The notes beneath the pieces were generated by a model, which saw only the letters and a program-made list of their open reading frames with translations, ran no database searches and had not been told where the DNA came from. A DNA stretch of 64,000 nt from CAVSRC01 sp963785065 (lineage in GTDB: Bacteria > Pseudomonadota > Alphaproteobacteria > Rhizobiales > Kaistiaceae): positions 1-64,000 of the forward strand of contig CAWATX010000002.1 in assembly GCA_963785065.1 (NCBI GenBank), read 5' to 3'. The position numbers were made by a program, and so were the translations under genes. The stretch's first letter is position 1; each line of letters opens with the position of its first letter. Shown piece by piece: positions 17,353 through 26,408 of this stretch.

Positions 17353-18221
17353 TCGTCGCCGACCCGCGCAATCCCAAGGGCATCGTCTGGATCGCCTCCT
17401 ATCCGAAATCCGGCAATACCTGGATACGCGTCTACCTCTATCACCTGATGCGCCTGCTGAACGGACAGCCGCGCTCCGACAACGACCTGCACGCCCTCGA
17501 CAAGGCATCCACCTACGAGGCGCGGCTGGTTGGCCTGTTCGAGGAGCTGCTCGGCATGCCGCTGGCCAGCGCCAGCCGCTACGAGGTGGCGCTCATTCGC
17601 CCGCAGGTACATGCGGCCATCGTTCAACGCACCGGTAGCGTCTCGCTCATCAAGACCCACGCCGCGCTCGGCCAGCTCGGCAACCTGCCCACCCACAACC
17701 TCGCCGTCTCCTGCGGCACCATCTACATCGTGCGCGATCCGCGCGACGTCGCCATCTCGCTGGCCGCGCACAACGGCTCGACCGTCGACGCCGCCATCAC
17801 CGACATGGCGACGGCCTCCTACGGCACCCAGAACAGCGAGCACGCCGCCTTCGAGATCTGGGGCTCGTGGAGCGAGAACGCGCAGAGCTGGACCGAGAAG
17901 CCGCACGAGGCGGTGCTGGTGGTGCGCTACGAGGACATGCACGCCGACCCGACACCGACCTTCACCGGCATCGCCCAGCACCTGCGCCAAAAGCCGACGG
18001 CGGAGCAGGTCGCCGAAGCCATCGAACTGTCGTCGTTCAGCGAGCTGCGCGACGCCGAGATTGCCGCCGGCGACTTCCGCGAACGCTCCGAGCGCGCCGA
18101 CCGCTTCTTCCGCGAGGGCCGCGTCGGCGAGTGGCACGACAAGCTGAGCGCCGAGCAGGTGCGCCGCATCGAGGACGCCCACCGCGACCAGATGGCCAAG
18201 TTCGGCTATCTGACGAACTAG
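17349..18221 (+). CDS. Sulfotransferase-domain protein (second of a tandem pair)
   Basis: A 290-residue paralogue of the preceding gene with the same PAPS loop (YPKSGNTWIRVYLY) and IVRDPRDVAISLAAH. Shared blocks near the end (FFREGRVGEW, EQVRRIEDAH) show common descent, but the middle parts have diverged, which suggests different acceptors or a heterodimer. The ATGA overlap indicates coupled translation. No sulfate-activation genes are close by. Confidence 0.85.
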   Translation: MIVADPRNPKGIVWIASYPKSGNTWIRVYLYHLMRLLNGQPRSDNDLHALDKASTYEARLVGLFEELLGMPLASASRYEVALIRPQVHAAIVQRTGSVSLIKTHAALGQLGNLPTHNLAVSCGTIYIVRDPRDVAISLAAHNGSTVDAAITDMATASYGTQNSEHAAFEIWGSWSENAQSWTEKPHEAVLVVRYEDMHADPTPTFTGIAQHLRQKPTAEQVAEAIELSSFSELRDAEIAAGDFRERSERADRFFREGRVGEWHDKLSAEQVRRIEDAHRDQMAKFGYLTN

Positions 18222-18231
18222 GCCGCCCTCC

Positions 18232-19120
18232 TCACGACCGACCGGTGCCGATGCCGTCGCGTCCGCGCCGCGCCATCAGGATGGCACCGTCGGCGGCGTC
18301 CGCCTCCGGCGCCACCAGATAGGGCACCAGGACCGGCGGCAGCCACGGCAGGATGTGCGGGAAGATGCCGCCGATCATGGCAACCGTCGGTGCGCCGAGA
18401 TCGAGCAGGCGGTTGATCAGCCGCGCCACATCGCGGGCCGCTTCGAGGAGGATGTCGATGGCAAGCGGGTCGCGGTGCTCGGCATAGGTGAAGACCCGGG
18501 GCGCGAAGCTGCCGAAATCGCCGGGCGTCGCACTGCCGGCCCAGGCCACCATCTTCTGCGGATCGCGGGCAAAGACCGAGAGAATGTCCTCGGCCAGCGG
18601 CGTCGTCGGGACCATGCCCTCCAGCGCCCAGATCGCGCGCCTGAGCGCCGTACGGCCGATCGCCATGCCGCTGCCGTCGTCAGCGATGTCGGGGCCCCAG
18701 CCGCCGAAACTGGTGCGCTCTCCATCGACCACGGCCAGCCCGGCCGCGCCGGTGCCGAGGATGAGCACGGCGCCATCCTGCCCGCCAAAGGCGCCGAGCC
18801 ACGAGGCATAGGCGTCGGTATCGACAACCATGCTGGCAAAGGGATGCGGCCAGCCCTGGACCGAGTGCAGGTCCTCGTCCTGTTGCGTGCCGGCAAGGCC
18901 GAGGGCCGGCATGGACGCGGGCGAAATCGGACTCGCCGAGACCGGCCACCTCGAGCGCCTGGCGGCAGGCGGCCATCATGCCGCCGAAGGCGGCTTCACG
19001 CAGGCGCGCATTGGCCGGGCCGCCGGCCCCCTCGCCGAGAAGCTTGCCTGACCCGTCGCGCAAGCGCGCACGGCAGCGGCTGCCGCCGCCATCAACACCG
19101 ATGAAAAGTTCCTCCGCCAT
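18232..19120 (-). pseudogene. N-acetylglucosamine kinase-like (BadF/BadG ATPase family), frameshifted
   Basis: Residues 1 to about 70, from MAEELFIGVDGGGSRCRARL to FARVHAG, are in one frame, and the rest (LGLAGTQQDED ... VLILGTGAAGL ... MIGGIFP) in another. The break is near 18,903, where GGCCCTC would read through as GGCCTC. One base fewer gives a continuous 295-residue sugar kinase of the ASKHA fold, with the phosphate-1 loop GVDGGGSR and phosphate-2 GTGAAG. GlcNAc phosphorylation is the usual role of this subgroup. It may be a true pseudogene or a sequence error, and the rest of the gene looks well preserved. Confidence 0.75.
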
Positions 19121-19271
19121 TTCGTCTGCGATTCTCTGCCTGAATCGACCGGCGCTGCTATAGCACAAGCGGCAGACGGCATCATGGGGCGAAGGGTCGT
19201 GTCCAGTCCGCCCGGGCGATCAGGCCGCCATCGACGAACCAAGCCCACGCGGTAACGCAGGAGGCAGGCGG

Positions 19272-19904
19272 CTAGACCCGCTCGAAGACCAGCAGCGTAT
19301 AGATGCCGAGCGGTTGCAGGCTCTTGCGCTCGATCCCCTTCATGCCCGGCCGGCCGAGCACCCGCTCGACGGGAAATTCCGGGTTCCAGCCGAGCGAGGC
19401 GGAAAAGCGCGACAGCCACTTCTCGAAGGCGGCACGCGGTCCGCTCTCGGCGGAGAAGTGGTTGGCGAGCACGATGCGGCCACCGGGCTTGACCACGCGC
19501 ACCGCCTCGTCGAGCACGGCGATCGGGTCGGGTACCACGGTGATCAGGAACATGGCGACCGCGGCATCGAAGCTGCGGTCGGGAAAGGCGAGCCGGGTGG
19601 CGTCCATCTCGCTGAGCTGCTCGACATTGCCGAGCTTTTCACGCTCCACCCGCGCCCGGGCTCGCGCCAGCATGTCAGGGCTGAGATCGATGCCGGTGAC
19701 GCGGTGCTCTCTTCTGTAGCGCGGCAGCGCCAGCCCGGTGCCCACCCCGATCTCGAGCACGCGGCCGGGGGCCAGCGCGTTCAGCACGCGCATGGTCCTG
19801 TTGATCGCGGAATTGGTGATGACGCCGAAAATGGCGTCGTAGACCGGCGCCCAGCGGGCATAGGCGGCAACGATATGGACGTCGTCGAGTTGTTCGGGGG
19901 CCAC
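19272..19904 (-). CDS. SAM-dependent methyltransferase, PmtA-like
   Basis: A class I methyltransferase of 210 residues with motif I VLEIGVGTGLALPRY, acidic motif GIDLSPDML, and the later motif VVKPGGRIVLANHF. The overall pattern resembles the short PmtA phospholipid N-methyltransferases of rhizobia, which convert phosphatidylethanolamine toward phosphatidylcholine. The exact substrate is unproven. I chose the GTG at 19904, which has GAGG 5-6 bases upstream and lies 7 bases after the mnmA stop. A TTG at 19919 would overlap that stop. Confidence 0.75.
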   Translation of the reverse strand: MAPEQLDDVHIVAAYARWAPVYDAIFGVITNSAINRTMRVLNALAPGRVLEIGVGTGLALPRYRREHRVTGIDLSPDMLARARARVEREKLGNVEQLSEMDATRLAFPDRSFDAAVAMFLITVVPDPIAVLDEAVRVVKPGGRIVLANHFSAESGPRAAFEKWLSRFSASLGWNPEFPVERVLGRPGMKGIERKSLQPLGIYTLLVFERV

Positions 19905-19911
19905 CGGCGCC

Positions 19912-21108
19912 TCAGGCAATGGCCGTGGCGGACGTCGGCGTGGTGACCAGACGGCGGAGCGCCTGCTCGGCCATGCCGGCGCGTTCGGTCCGTTCGATCC
20001 AGCCGCCGCCAAGCACACGCGCGCCCGGACGGTCATCCTCGTAGAAGACGCAGGCCTGGCCGGCGGCGACCCCGGTCTCGCCGTCGGAAAGATAGACGTG
20101 CACGCGGCCGCTGGCGTGGAACAGACGCGCCGGCATCGGCGGCCTGGTCGAGCGCACCCGCGCCATCAGGGCAAGCCCCTCGCTGGGGATGCGCTCAAGT
20201 GCGTCGTCGCCCAGCCAGTTCACGCCGCGCAGATGCAGCCGGTGGGTCGCCAGCGCCTCGCGCGGGCCGACGATGACCCGCCGGCCGGCCGGATCGAGAT
20301 GGATCACATAAAGCGGCTCGCCGATCGCCACACCGATACCGCGGCGCTGGCCGACGGTGTAGTGGATGATGCCCTGGTGGCGGCCGAGCACGCGCCCATC
20401 CATGTGGACGATGTCGCCAGCCTCGCCTGCCCCCGGCTTCAGCCGCTCGATCACCTCGGCGTAATGGCCCTGCGGCACGAAGCAGATATCCTGGCTGTCG
20501 TGCTTGTCGGCGATCGCCAGTCCCAGTTCGCGCGCCGCCGCGCGGGTCTCGGCCTTGGTCATGGTGCCGAGAGGAAAGCGCAAATAGTCGAGCTGTGCCT
20601 GGGTGGTGGCGAACAGGAAATAGCTCTGGTCGCGGTCGGGATCGGCCGGCCGGTAGAGCGCACGGGCATTGCCGCGCTGGCGGCTGGTGACGTAGTGCCC
20701 GGTCGCCAGCGCCGCGGCACCGAGCCGGCGGGCGGTATCGAGCAGGTCGTGGAACTTGACGATCTGGTTGCAGGCGACGCAGGGCACCGGCGTTTCGCCG
20801 GCGATATAGCTCGCGGCGAAGCCGTCGATGACGGTGTCCTTGAAGCGCTGCTCGTAGTCGAGAACGTAGTGCGGGATGCCGAGCGCATCGGCCACCCGGC
20901 GGGCGTCGTGGATGTCCTGGCCGGCGCAGCAGGCGCCCTTGCGGTGGGTCGCCTCGCCGTGGTCGTAGAGCTGCAGTGTCACCCCGACCACGTCGTAGCC
21001 AGCACGCTTGAACAGGCCGGCGACGACCGAGGAATCCACCCCGCCCGACATGGCGACGACGACGCGCGTGCGCTCCGGACGGCCCGGAAGATCGAAGTTC
21101 ACAGACAT
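19912..21108 (-). CDS. mnmA: tRNA-specific 2-thiouridylase MnmA
   Basis: MnmA puts sulfur on the wobble uridine of tRNAs for Lys, Glu and Gln. The 398-residue protein has the PP-loop SGGVDSS at 21-27, catalytic Cys110 in PVPCVACN and Cys209 in DSQDICFVPQG, and GHYVTSRQ for tRNA binding. The C-terminal beta-barrel domain is present, ending with a short extension. The length is typical. A methyltransferase gene follows almost directly on the same strand. Confidence 0.97.
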   Translation of the reverse strand: MSVNFDLPGRPERTRVVVAMSGGVDSSVVAGLFKRAGYDVVGVTLQLYDHGEATHRKGACCAGQDIHDARRVADALGIPHYVLDYEQRFKDTVIDGFAASYIAGETPVPCVACNQIVKFHDLLDTARRLGAAALATGHYVTSRQRGNARALYRPADPDRDQSYFLFATTQAQLDYLRFPLGTMTKAETRAAARELGLAIADKHDSQDICFVPQGHYAEVIERLKPGAGEAGDIVHMDGRVLGRHQGIIHYTVGQRRGIGVAIGEPLYVIHLDPAGRRVIVGPREALATHRLHLRGVNWLGDDALERIPSEGLALMARVRSTRPPMPARLFHASGRVHVYLSDGETGVAAGQACVFYEDDRPGARVLGGGWIERTERAGMAEQALRRLVTTPTSATAIA

Positions 21109-21383
21109 CGCCGCTGTTGATCGGCCTTTGTTGTCGAACGGCTACAAGGCGGCCGTCGGGCGCTCAATAACCAGGAGCCGGGCCGGTCAAGGAGGTCCGC
21201 TCTGGCCGGCCAGACTATAGTGGCGATCCGCCGCGCTTCAAGGCCGCAATTCCGGCACGGCTCTGCCAATTCGGGGCAAACGTTCTGAAAAGTCTTACTG
21301 ATTTGTTGCTTGCCGCTTAGGCGAATTTTAAGGCCAGCCGGCTAGGCTTTGCGGGCAATTGGTCAGGTCGAGTAGAGCGTAAC

Positions 21384-21659
21384 ATGACCGAACAGATGCG
21401 TCCGCGCGTCAAATACGTTATCGGGCCCGACGGTAGTCCGCTGACTATCGCGGATCTTCCGCCGCGTAATACCAAGCGTTGGGTCATCCGCCGCAAGGCG
21501 GAGGTCGTGGCTGCCGTCCGCGGCGGCCTGCTCAGCCTTGAGGAGGCGTGTGCCCGCTACACCCTGACGGTCGAGGAATTCCTCTCCTGGCAGCAGTCGA
21601 TCGAGCAGCATGGCCTCGCTGGCCTGCGCACCACCCGCATCCAGCAGTATCGCGGCTAG
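21384..21659 (+). CDS. sciP: CtrA inhibitor SciP (DUF1153)
   Basis: The 91-residue protein matches the DUF1153 family along its length: RPRVKYVIGPDGSPLTIADL, then P-P-R-N-T-K-R-W-V-I-R-R-K, then a helix-turn-helix (SLEEACARYTLTVEEFLSWQ). In Caulobacter SciP binds CtrA and blocks transcription of its targets in G1. Here it stands alone, 275 bases from the divergent mnmA, and ends only 16 bases from a convergent gene. Its presence together with ctrA and chpT in one window strengthens the call. Confidence 0.93.
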   Translation: MTEQMRPRVKYVIGPDGSPLTIADLPPRNTKRWVIRRKAEVVAAVRGGLLSLEEACARYTLTVEEFLSWQQSIEQHGLAGLRTTRIQQYRG

Positions 21660-21675
21660 CCGCTTCCTTCCTGCC

Positions 21676-22374
21676 TTACATCTCCACCGCCGTCCCCCGC
21701 TCTGGTACCAGCACCCTGGTCGCCGCGCCCTTCATCTCGGCGATGAACCTGTCGGGCGTCGGGTCGAGGAGGCCGAACGTGCCGTAGTGGCAGGGGATCG
21801 CCGTCTCGAAATGGAAGAAACGCTTGCACGCCATCGCCGCCAGCTTCGCCCCCATGGTGAAGCGGTCGCCGATCGGCACGATGCCGATCTTGGGCTGATA
21901 GATCTCGTCGATGAGCGCCATGTCGGAGAAGATGCCGGTGTCGCCCATATGGAGCAGCGTCTTCTCGCCCTCCGCCATCAGCACGACGCCGCCGGGATTG
22001 CCGAGATAACGGCCTGTTCCGTCGGGCGCGTCGTCCGAGGAGGAATGCCAGGCCGGCACATAGGCCACCGAGACGCCGCCCAGGGCAAGCTCGCCACCAT
22101 GGTTGATCGGCGTCGCGTTTTCCACGCCCTTCGCCTGGAGGAAATCGCAGACCTCCGGATTGGCGACGAGCAGCGCGCCGGTCTCCTTGCAGATCTCGAT
22201 GGTCGAGCCGATGTGGTCGTTGTGGCCGTGGGTGAGGACGACATGGGTAGCGCCGGCCCAGGCCGCCGCCGGGGCGCCCTTGAAGGTCGGATTGCGGATG
22301 AACGGATCGATCATCACCGCGGCGCCGGCATAGTCGACGCGGAAGGCCGAGTGCCCGAACCAGGTCACCTTCAT
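21676..22374 (-). CDS. Metal-dependent hydrolase, UPF0173 (beta-lactamase fold)
   Basis: A 232-residue protein of the UPF0173 family. It starts MKVTWFGHSAFR, has the metal motif THGHNDHIG, and later HMGDTGIFSDM and PCHYGTFGLL with further metal ligands. These are zinc-dependent hydrolases of the metallo-beta-lactamase fold. The natural substrate is not known. The length matches the family closely. It reads toward sciP. Confidence 0.92.
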   Translation of the reverse strand: MKVTWFGHSAFRVDYAGAAVMIDPFIRNPTFKGAPAAAWAGATHVVLTHGHNDHIGSTIEICKETGALLVANPEVCDFLQAKGVENATPINHGGELALGGVSVAYVPAWHSSSDDAPDGTGRYLGNPGGVVLMAEGEKTLLHMGDTGIFSDMALIDEIYQPKIGIVPIGDRFTMGAKLAAMACKRFFHFETAIPCHYGTFGLLDPTPDRFIAEMKGAATRVLVPERGTAVEM

Positions 22375-22472
22375 GGGTCGCTGTCCCCTTGTTTTTGGTT
22401 GAACTTGTCGTCCCAGGGGTCAATCTGGCGCGCGTGACCAGCAAAGCAAACCCCAAGGGTCCGCGATGAGCG

Positions 22473-23210
22473 TTATCGGGCTCTGGAGCCGCTCCGGGTG
22501 GCCGGCTCACGCCAGTCAGCCGGGAGCCGAAATGTGCGTACGAAGCCGTCCTCGCCCGCGCGGGTGATCCTCAGCGCCCGGCTCTCCGGCACCCGCGCCA
22601 GCCAGCCAAGATCGAGCATCCGATCGAACAGCGCCGCACCGAGACGACCGGCGAGATGCGGCTGGCGCTCGCTCCAGTCGAGACAGGTCCGGCAGAGCGG
22701 CCGACGCGAGCGCGTAGCGGCATCGAGATCGATACCGAAATCGCAAAAGAAACGCCGGCCTTCGTCAGTGACCAGCCCAGCACCGTCCGCCAGCACGACA
22801 TGGCCGGCATCGACAAGCGAATCCACCATCGCCAGCGCGAGACGGCCGGCCATGTGATCGTAGCAGGCGCGGGCGATCCGCAGCGCCTCATCGCGCGGAC
22901 CGACTGGGTGATGCCGCCTCGGGCCTGAGGCGGCCACGGCCATCAGTGCGTGGATGGCCTGGGCGACCTCCGGCGAGGCGAGCCGGTAGTAGCGGTGCCG
23001 CCCCTGCTTCTCGACGGCAACCAGCTTCGCCCCACCAAGCTTGGCAAGGTGCCCGCTCGTCGTCTGCGCCGTCACGCCGGCATGGCGCGCCAGCTCGCCT
23101 GCCGTCAGGGCTTGCCCGCCCATGAGCGCCGACAGCATGTTGGCGCGCGCGGCATCCCCGATGAGCCGCGCGACCTCCGCGAGCGTGTTTCCCGAAACGA
23201 CGGCAGTCAT
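22473..23210 (-). CDS. ArsR-type winged-helix regulator
   Basis: The N-terminal 100 residues form an ArsR winged helix (ARANMLSALMGGQALTAGELA, then AGVTAQTTSGHLAKL and the wing RHRYYRLAS). The C-terminal half, about 140 residues, is an extra domain with CRTCLDWSERQPHLAGRLG. That domain is seen in a subgroup of ArsR-like proteins whose ligand is unknown. The gene is divergent from an EamA transporter across a 75-base gap with a perfect palindrome, so it probably represses that transporter. Confidence 0.85.
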   Translation of the reverse strand: MTAVVSGNTLAEVARLIGDAARANMLSALMGGQALTAGELARHAGVTAQTTSGHLAKLGGAKLVAVEKQGRHRYYRLASPEVAQAIHALMAVAASGPRRHHPVGPRDEALRIARACYDHMAGRLALAMVDSLVDAGHVVLADGAGLVTDEGRRFFCDFGIDLDAATRSRRPLCRTCLDWSERQPHLAGRLGAALFDRMLDLGWLARVPESRALRITRAGEDGFVRTFRLPADWREPATRSGSRAR

Positions 23211-23255
23211 GGCCGATCACTAGCAGAAGGGCGCTTGGCCGTCAGCGGTGAATAG

Positions 23256-23271
23256 TTCGGCCGCGGCCGAA
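23256..23271. promoter_or_regulatory. 16-bp perfect palindrome between ArsR and EamA genes
   Basis: TTCGGCCGCGGCCGAA is its own reverse complement and lies in the short divergent gap, 15 bases before the transporter ATG. It is the best candidate operator for the ArsR-type regulator. GC-rich genomes produce such palindromes by chance more often than others, so binding needs proof. Confidence 0.45.
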
Positions 23272-23285
23272 ACATCGCGGTCTGA

Positions 23286-24239
23286 ATGCCGGCTAGAACA
23301 CGCGATACCGCAACGTCGCGACGCCCAGGACAACCGACGACCGACAGGCCGAACGCGGCAAGAGAACTCGTCTTGCTGCTGGTGCTCTCCACCTTGTGGG
23401 GCGCCTCCTATACGTTCATCAGGCTGGGCGTCGAAACGATCCCACCGTTGACCTTCATCGCCGCGCGCACGCTCATTGCCGGCGCCATTCTTGTTGCCAT
23501 CCTGCGCTGGCGCGGTCTCCGCCTCCCGCAGGACACCGTGACCTGGCGCAAGCTCCTGATCCAGGCTTGCCTCAACAGCATCGTCCCCTTCACGCTGATC
23601 GCGTGGGCCGAGCAGACCACCGATGCCGGACTCGCCGCGATCCTCAACTCGACAACGCCGATATTCGCATTTCTCCTGACAGCGCTGGTCACGCGGCACG
23701 AGCCCGTCACCGCACGCAAGCTCTTTGGCGTCTCGGTCGGGCTCATCGGCATTTGCCTGATCGTCGGCGTTCAAGCACTCAACGGCGTCGGCCGCGAACT
23801 CTGGGCACAGCTTGCCATTGTCGCCGCGACAATCTGCTACGCCGGGGCAGCGATCTTCGCGAAGAGCTTCAAGGGCCTTGACCCAATGATGCCGGCCGCC
23901 GGTTCGCTCGTCTCCGCCGCAGCGATCCTTGTGCCCGTCAGCCTCTCCATCGATCACCCTTGGACGCTGCAACCGTCCGTTGCTTCATTGGTCGCACTGC
24001 TGATGCTTGCCGTCTTTTCGACGGCTCTCGCCTTCATCATCTATTTCCGCCTCGTGCACACGCTGGGCTCCGTCGGGACCACGGCGCAGGCCTATCTGCG
24101 CGTGCCAATCGGCGTCGCCATCGGCGTGACGTTCCTCGGCGAGACGCTCACCCCGACCGCATGGATCGGCCTCGCCTGCGTGATCGTCGGCGTCATCGCC
24201 ATGACGCTGCCGGCGCGCCGGCGGACGATGACCGCCTAA
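23286..24239 (+). CDS. EamA/DMT-family transporter
   Basis: The 317-residue protein has about ten hydrophobic segments arranged as two EamA repeats. The first begins LVLLLVLSTLWGASYTFIRLG and the second contains CYAGAAIFAKSF and IGVTFLGETLTP. The N-terminus before residue 27 is polar and basic. Drug/metabolite transporters of this type export amino acids, metabolites or drugs. The substrate here is unknown. The divergent ArsR-type regulator suggests induction by a small molecule. Confidence 0.9.
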   Translation: MPARTRDTATSRRPGQPTTDRPNAARELVLLLVLSTLWGASYTFIRLGVETIPPLTFIAARTLIAGAILVAILRWRGLRLPQDTVTWRKLLIQACLNSIVPFTLIAWAEQTTDAGLAAILNSTTPIFAFLLTALVTRHEPVTARKLFGVSVGLIGICLIVGVQALNGVGRELWAQLAIVAATICYAGAAIFAKSFKGLDPMMPAAGSLVSAAAILVPVSLSIDHPWTLQPSVASLVALLMLAVFSTALAFIIYFRLVHTLGSVGTTAQAYLRVPIGVAIGVTFLGETLTPTAWIGLACVIVGVIAMTLPARRRTMTA

Positions 24240-24289
24240 CGCGGCAGCCCTTGGCGTGGGTCCCGGTTCGGTCCATCCTACCCCTGCCC

Positions 24290-24766
24290 ATGAGCCAACA
24301 CGACGACGCCACCGCCGACCTCGCCGCCTTCGCGGCCGCGCTGCCGCCGGCGGGCGCGCTGATCGGCCTCGACCTCGGCACCAAGACCATCGGCCTGGCG
24401 CTCTCCGATACGCGCCGCCAGATCGCCACCCCGCTCTTCACCATTCAGCGGGCGAAATTCATGGCCGACGCCAAGCAGCTCCTCGACACCGCGACGGAGC
24501 ACGCAGTCGCCGGGCTGGTGATCGGCCTGCCGCTCAACATGGACGGCTCGGAAGGGCCGCGCGCACAGGCGACCCGCGCCTTCGCCCGCAATCTCGGCAG
24601 GCTGACGGCGCTCCCCATCCTCTTCTGGGACGAGCGCCTGTCGACCGCCGCGGTCACCCGCACGCTCATCGATGCCGACGCCAGCCGCAAGCGGCGCGGC
24701 GAGGTGGTCGACAAGATGGCGGCGGCCTACATTCTGCAAGGCGCGCTCGACCGCATGCGACGCTGA
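24290..24766 (+). CDS. ruvX: Putative pre-16S rRNA nuclease RuvX (YqgF)
   Basis: The 158-residue RNase H-like protein carries LIGLDLGTKTIGLALSD, GLPLNMDGSEGPRAQ, and the late motif LFWDERLSTAAV, with conserved acidic residues in the first and third. RuvX takes part in 5' processing of 16S rRNA. I chose the ATG that begins MSQHDD; the same frame is open far upstream but without conserved sequence. The next gene starts about 95 bases downstream. Confidence 0.95.
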   Translation: MSQHDDATADLAAFAAALPPAGALIGLDLGTKTIGLALSDTRRQIATPLFTIQRAKFMADAKQLLDTATEHAVAGLVIGLPLNMDGSEGPRAQATRAFARNLGRLTALPILFWDERLSTAAVTRTLIDADASRKRRGEVVDKMAAAYILQGALDRMRR

Positions 24767-24861
24767 GGCGTCGGGGTCGAACCGAACCGAGCAACCCACC
24801 GACGGACCCTGGCCGGGCCCGGGTAGGACAAAAAGAAACAGGAGGGACTTTGGCCGTGACC

Positions 24862-25851
24862 ATGAAGACACGCAAACTCGGCAGCCAGGGGCTGGTCGTC
24901 TCGGCGATCGGCCTCGGCTGCATGGGCATGAGCCAGTCCTATGGTCCCGCGGACGAGGACGAGTCGATCGCCACGCTGTATCGCGCCATCGAACTCGGCT
25001 GCACCTTCCTCGACACCGCCGAGGTCTACGGGCCGTTCAGGAACGAAGAGCTGCTCGGCCGTGCGCTTGCCGGCCGCCGCCACGAGGTGACCATCGCCAC
25101 CAAGTTCGGCCACCGCTTCGACAACGGCCAGCACGTGCGCGGACAGATGGACAGCCGCCCCGAGACGATCCGCGCAGCGGTGGAAGGGTCGCTCAAGCGC
25201 CTGCAGACCGACCACATCGACCTCCTCTATCAGCACCGGGTCGATCCAGCGGTACCGATGGAGGACGTCGCCGGCGCCGTCGCCGATCTCGTCAAGGCAG
25301 GCAAGGTGCGCTTCTTCGGCCTGTCCGAGGCCGGCGTCGCCAATATCCGCCGCGCCCATGCGGTGCATCCCGTTTCGGCGCTGCAGAGCGAATATTCGCT
25401 ATGGGAGCGCAACCTCGAGCCGGAGATCGTTCCGGCGCTGCGCGAACTCGGCATCGGCCTGGTCCCCTTCGCGCCGCTCGGCCGTGGCTTCCTGACCGGC
25501 GCGGTCAAGCGCGCCGAGGAGTATCCGCCGAACGACACCCGCCACAACGACCCGCGCTATCAGGGCGCAAATTACGACGCCAATGTCGCGGCGGCCGAGA
25601 AGGTCCGCGCCATCGCGGCCGGCAAAGGCGTCAAGCCGGGCCAGATCGCGCTCGCCTGGCTGCTCCACAAGGGCGAGGACATCGTCCCCATCCCCGGCAC
25701 CAAGCGGCGGACCTATCTGGAGGAGAACATCGCCGCCGCGGCGATCGGGCTCGACGCGGCCGACATGAAGGCCCTCGACGATGCGCTTTCGCCTGACAAG
25801 GTCTCCGGCGCACGCTACGGCGCGCAGGCCATGGCCAGGATCGACCGATAA
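24862..25851 (+). CDS. Aldo/keto reductase
   Basis: A 329-residue NADPH-dependent oxidoreductase of the AKR fold. It shows SAIGLGCMGMS, FLDTAEVYGPFRNEELLG with the catalytic Asp and Tyr, the Lys in TKFG, and H in LLYQHRVDP. The C-terminal cofactor loop is VPIPGTKRRTYLEENI. This looks like the AKR13-type group, which reduces varied aldehydes and ketones. GGAGGG lies 10-16 bases upstream. A GTG at 24856 is an alternative start. The substrate is unknown. Confidence 0.92.
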   Translation: MKTRKLGSQGLVVSAIGLGCMGMSQSYGPADEDESIATLYRAIELGCTFLDTAEVYGPFRNEELLGRALAGRRHEVTIATKFGHRFDNGQHVRGQMDSRPETIRAAVEGSLKRLQTDHIDLLYQHRVDPAVPMEDVAGAVADLVKAGKVRFFGLSEAGVANIRRAHAVHPVSALQSEYSLWERNLEPEIVPALRELGIGLVPFAPLGRGFLTGAVKRAEEYPPNDTRHNDPRYQGANYDANVAAAEKVRAIAAGKGVKPGQIALAWLLHKGEDIVPIPGTKRRTYLEENIAAAAIGLDAADMKALDDALSPDKVSGARYGAQAMARIDR

Positions 25852-25912
25852 AGCACCTCGTCGCAAGTAGCGGTGCGGCGGCGATCATCTCCGATCGCGG
25901 AGCGCCAGCAGA

Positions 25913-26356
25913 TCACAGGCAATCGCCATAGAGCACGTCCTCGGATTCCTGCTCCGCGGACGTTCCCAGATATTTGACGCGCCAGGAGAAGAACAGCTCC
26001 TTCCCTTGCGGCTGCACGACGATCGCCACGCTGCCAAGACCACGGCCGGGATCGCCTTCTGCCGCGCCATAGCGCGGCCAGTCGATCGGTCCACCGGTGA
26101 TGATGCGGTAGCCCTTGCCGAGCCTTCTGTCCCGGACCACGGCGGCCCACGACTTGCCGCCTTCGGTGTACGTGAGGTGCTTGCCCGACAGCACGATCTG
26201 CACGACGGGCCCCGCCAGGTCGCTGTCGATTGGCAGACATTGGTCGGGCGTACAGGCGAAACGGTAGAGCACCCGACAGGCGAGCCTGTCGGCGGACAAG
26301 GCGGTGCCGGGAAGACCCAGTAAGCACGCCAGCAAGAGCGCAGGGAACACCCTCAT
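25913..26356 (-). CDS. Small secreted hypothetical protein
   Basis: A 147-residue protein with a clear signal peptide (MRVFPALLLACLLGLPGTAL, cleavage likely after LSA). The mature part has four to five cysteines (LACRVLYRFACTPDQCLPI and YGDCL at the end), which suggests disulfides in the periplasm. I do not recognise the family. It lies about 50 bases downstream of the AidB-like gene on the same strand. The start is preceded by GGAGGGCAAG. Confidence 0.65.
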   Translation of the reverse strand: MRVFPALLLACLLGLPGTALSADRLACRVLYRFACTPDQCLPIDSDLAGPVVQIVLSGKHLTYTEGGKSWAAVVRDRRLGKGYRIITGGPIDWPRYGAAEGDPGRGLGSVAIVVQPQGKELFFSWRVKYLGTSAEQESEDVLYGDCL

Positions 26357-26408
26357 CTTGCCCTCCATTGACGGGCGGCGGGATGCCGACACGGAGCTGG
26401 CGCCGCCC

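Noticed and set aside
24256..25851. Apparent 531-residue protein covering ruvX and the aldo/keto reductase
   Set aside because: The first 200 residues are ruvX read in the wrong frame; the real reductase starts at the conserved MKTRKLGSQG.
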